The position numbers were made by a program, and so were the translations under genes. Shown piece by piece: positions 38,042 to 39,875 of a DNA stretch of 39,875 bases (position 1 is its first letter; each line of letters begins with the position of its first letter). Origin of the DNA: Planctomycetaceae bacterium (GTDB taxonomy: Bacteria > Planctomycetota > Planctomycetia > Planctomycetales > Planctomycetaceae); NCBI GenBank assembly GCA_021732785.1, contig JAKFUG010000015.1, forward strand, positions 1 to 39,875. The letters are read 5' to 3'. The notes below the pieces were generated by a model. The model saw nothing but the letters and a program-made list of their open reading frames with translations, searched no databases and had not been told where the DNA came from.

Positions 38042-38614
38042 ATGCTACCAAGCCGTCATGAAACTGTGATTGCTGTTTTCGAAGACCCCCGGCAGGCGAA
38101 GGAGGCGTTACTGCAACTGCGCATTGCCGGGTTCGGGAGTTCGCACCTCGGGCTTGTGAATGCGGATCATCATCATGCGGACGAGTCTTCGTACGCGGGT
38201 GAAGAAGCCGCAGTGGGTCCAAGCGCGGGATGGATGTGGGGCATGGGAGCCGCGACCGAGACCTTGCCTGCGATTGCACCCGCCATCGCCGGTGGGGCAG
38301 GGCTAGCGTTGTCGAGCACCGGGGCCGGAGCGTCGGCCGCCAGTCTGGTGGGAGCACTGCTCGGCATTGGAGTTTCACCAGCCGAAGCGGACATCTTTGA
38401 ACACGCGCTCGAGGATGGGCACACCGTAATCACCGTGGAGGCGGGTGATCGCGATGTCGTGGCTATGGCAATCTTGAAGCAATGCGGAGCCGAACGGGTG
38501 GAGCGTTATCACGCCGAGGCTGAGCCATCGATTTCCAGCAGCACGAAACCGCGCTCCGAATTCGCGAACAGCCAACCTCGAGGCCCGGAAGACGCCGTGG
38601 CCGGCTCGGAATAA
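38042..38614 (+). CDS. General stress protein 17M/YflT-like
   Basis: 190 residues from ATG 38042 with AAGGAG upstream. The start HETVIAVFEDPRQAKEALLQ then LRIAGF, the Gly/Ala-rich hydrophobic hairpin (LPAIAPAIAGGAGLALSSTG, LVGALLGIGVSPAEADIFEH) and the end HTVITVEAGDRD fit the YflT (general stress 17M) group. Such proteins have an N-terminal ferredoxin-like domain and a hydrophobic centre, possibly membrane-associated. The exact role is unknown. A Ser/Pro-rich tail follows. It fits with the neighbouring PRC-barrel and PP2C genes as a stress group. Confidence 0.78.
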   Translation: MLPSRHETVIAVFEDPRQAKEALLQLRIAGFGSSHLGLVNADHHHADESSYAGEEAAVGPSAGWMWGMGAATETLPAIAPAIAGGAGLALSSTGAGASAASLVGALLGIGVSPAEADIFEHALEDGHTVITVEAGDRDVVAMAILKQCGAERVERYHAEAEPSISSSTKPRSEFANSQPRGPEDAVAGSE

Positions 38615-39064
38615 GACATGTTGTCCGGCATCATCCTGAATGCTTGCGACAGCGCGCGATGCTGTGAAGGAAGATTGCGGTGCTGCAAATCGGCAGCACG
38701 ATAATTTCTGATGAAAAGAGTGGTCCGACCCGTTTCAAGAGTTGCCCGATGGGGAGCTCGCCGTCTTGATCCAGGCACGGCCCCGAAGAAGGTGAGTTCA
38801 CCGCCTCACCGGACAAAGCGCCTGACTCGGTTGGCTGACAACGCCTGCTCACCCGCACTTCGCCAGCCTATCGCGGACACTCGCGACCGCAGCATTGGAA
38901 GTTGGTCGCCATTCGATTGACGGCTTCAAAATCTCGCCGTGGCTTGGGACAAACGGCTTTGAATGTTTTCCCGTTTCCACTGACGGAGATTCGACGGGCC
39001 ATTGAAAAAGTCCTCGCCACGATGACAATGTAATCATCCCGAACACAAGCTGCGCGAGTTTTCT
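38615..39064. other. Intergenic region without recognisable gene
   Basis: These 450 bases contain only short open frames on both strands with no family resemblance, and I see no repeat, RNA gene or clear promoter in them. Confidence 0.4.
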
Positions 39065-39622
39065 ATGTTAGATGTTTCTCACCGAACGGAAGCGGAAATT
39101 TGGGAAGGTTTGGCGGAGATCAGGAAGTCGCCTCCGGACAATGGCGTGCTCGACGCAATCGTCATTCGACCGGGATCGGAAGAGAGGCTCAGCTTGCAAC
39201 AATGTCGTCTCAGTCCCGAAGGAGGCACGGAAGGCGATGCCTGGGCACGCGGTTGCTGGTTGAAGCTCCCCAATGGATTACCGCATCCGGACGTTCAAAT
39301 CTGCATCATGAATTCGCGGATGATCAACTTGCTGGCGGGCGAACGACAGCGCTGGGAATTGGCCGGTGACAATCTGTTTGTTGATTTGGATCTCAGTCGA
39401 GAGAACCTTCAACCGGGCCAATCACTGCAAATTGGCGAATGCGTCATCGAAATCACCGAACAGTCGCATAACGGATGTGCCAAGTTCAGCCGACGCTTCG
39501 GCCCTTCGGCTCTTCAGGTCGTCAATTCGCCGACGGGAAAGCAACTCCGGCTCCGTGGAATCTATGCCAAAGTTCTCAAAGCCAGAGAGGTTCGAGTGGG
39601 CAATCGGATCAAGAAACTGTGA
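39065..39622 (+). CDS. MOSC domain-containing protein
   Basis: 185 residues spanning a MOSC (molybdenum cofactor sulfurase C-terminal) domain. Visible parts are GDAWARGCWL, ICIMNSRMINLLAG, WELAGDNLFVDLDLSREN, IGECVIEITEQSHNGCAKF with the conserved Cys, and LRLRGIYAKVLKAREVRVGN. MOSC proteins bind molybdenum cofactor or carry sulfur and reduce N-hydroxylated compounds in some relatives. Length fits a stand-alone MOSC protein. It has no signal peptide. The remaining 253 bases to the window end show no gene. Confidence 0.88.
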   Translation: MLDVSHRTEAEIWEGLAEIRKSPPDNGVLDAIVIRPGSEERLSLQQCRLSPEGGTEGDAWARGCWLKLPNGLPHPDVQICIMNSRMINLLAGERQRWELAGDNLFVDLDLSRENLQPGQSLQIGECVIEITEQSHNGCAKFSRRFGPSALQVVNSPTGKQLRLRGIYAKVLKAREVRVGNRIKKL

Positions 39623-39875
39623 TCACCGAGGGAGTTCTGTTACCCTTCTCCCTGCGAAAACAGCATGCCTTGACCCGAACGTCCACATAAACGGCAAAAG
39701 CCCTGTCGAAGTCGACAACCCTGCCGCGGCCAACGTTCGACACCTCAAAGCTCGACTTTGGCCATCCGCGCGTTGTTGTCGCTGGGGAAACTGGTGAAGC
39801 AGAAGGAGCTTTCTTGCTGGTCGATTCGAGGTGCTTACAAGTCTTGAATCCGTCCGAGCAAGGAAGCTCCGATGG

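Noticed and set aside
39366-39797. 143-codon plus-strand open frame overlapping the MOSC gene
   Set aside because: It lies out of frame inside a well-supported MOSC domain and continues into non-coding sequence without motifs.

Overview
The window looks like chromosome from a planctomycete (Planctomycetales-like). This is inferred from several features: a giant surface protein with an N-terminal LEPR-XLL type motif, several Tat-exported oxidoreductase and isomerase-like enzymes, a membrane-anchored kinase-like protein with the usual planctomycete N-terminus, and a moderately high G+C content with loosely packed genes. Assignments come from reading motifs by eye; no database search was run.

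Layout. Positions 1-3452 hold a gene tail, a transglutaminase-like protein and a membrane pseudokinase with a beta-helix-like C-terminus. Positions 3677-4805 hold prfB (RF2) with the CTT TGA C programmed frameshift site. Positions 5039-11002 hold a ~1,990-residue LEPR / Asp-box propeller / 11-fold cadherin-like surface protein. Positions 11062-13830 (minus strand) hold a polysaccharide pyruvyl transferase-like protein and an FAD oxidoreductase, both with Tat signals. At 14153-14225 there is a tRNA-Lys(TTT), followed at once by the collapsed remains of a tyrosine integrase.

Positions 14939-23358 carry a type I restriction-modification system: hsdM, hsdS, a Fic protein, a small protein and hsdR. 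A cassette sits between hsdM and hsdS. It is a GxxExxY (PD-(D/E)XK-like) gene bracketed by two 68-bp palindromes, and a diverged second copy of the hsdM 3' end lies beyond it. Positions 23374-24308 hold a small membrane protein and fragments of a DNA methyltransferase, a small partner protein and a nucleotidyltransferase. I read 14153-24308 as an old defence island anchored at tRNA-Lys.

Positions 24309-28630 return to core-type genes: ychF, a zinc-ribbon membrane protein, a sugar isomerase-like protein and a Gfo/Idh/MocA oxidoreductase. Positions 28860-32192 hold an acyl-adenylating (LuxE-sized) enzyme and an aldehyde dehydrogenase-like (LuxC-sized) enzyme, separated by a two-gene module with a retropepsin-like aspartic protease. 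Positions 32216-38614 form a stress/envelope group: DUF4404, a di-heme cytochrome, two exported PRC-barrel proteins, a DUF1854-like protein, a PP2C phosphatase, an unknown protein and a YflT-like general stress protein. A MOSC-domain protein (39065-39622) closes the window.

The most unusual feature is the nuclease/palindrome cassette at the hsdM-hsdS junction. The duplicated hsdM tail differs mostly at synonymous sites, and the distal copy keeps the GTGA coupling to hsdS. This suggests that the cassette arrived together with a foreign hsdM 3' end that restored the reading frame.
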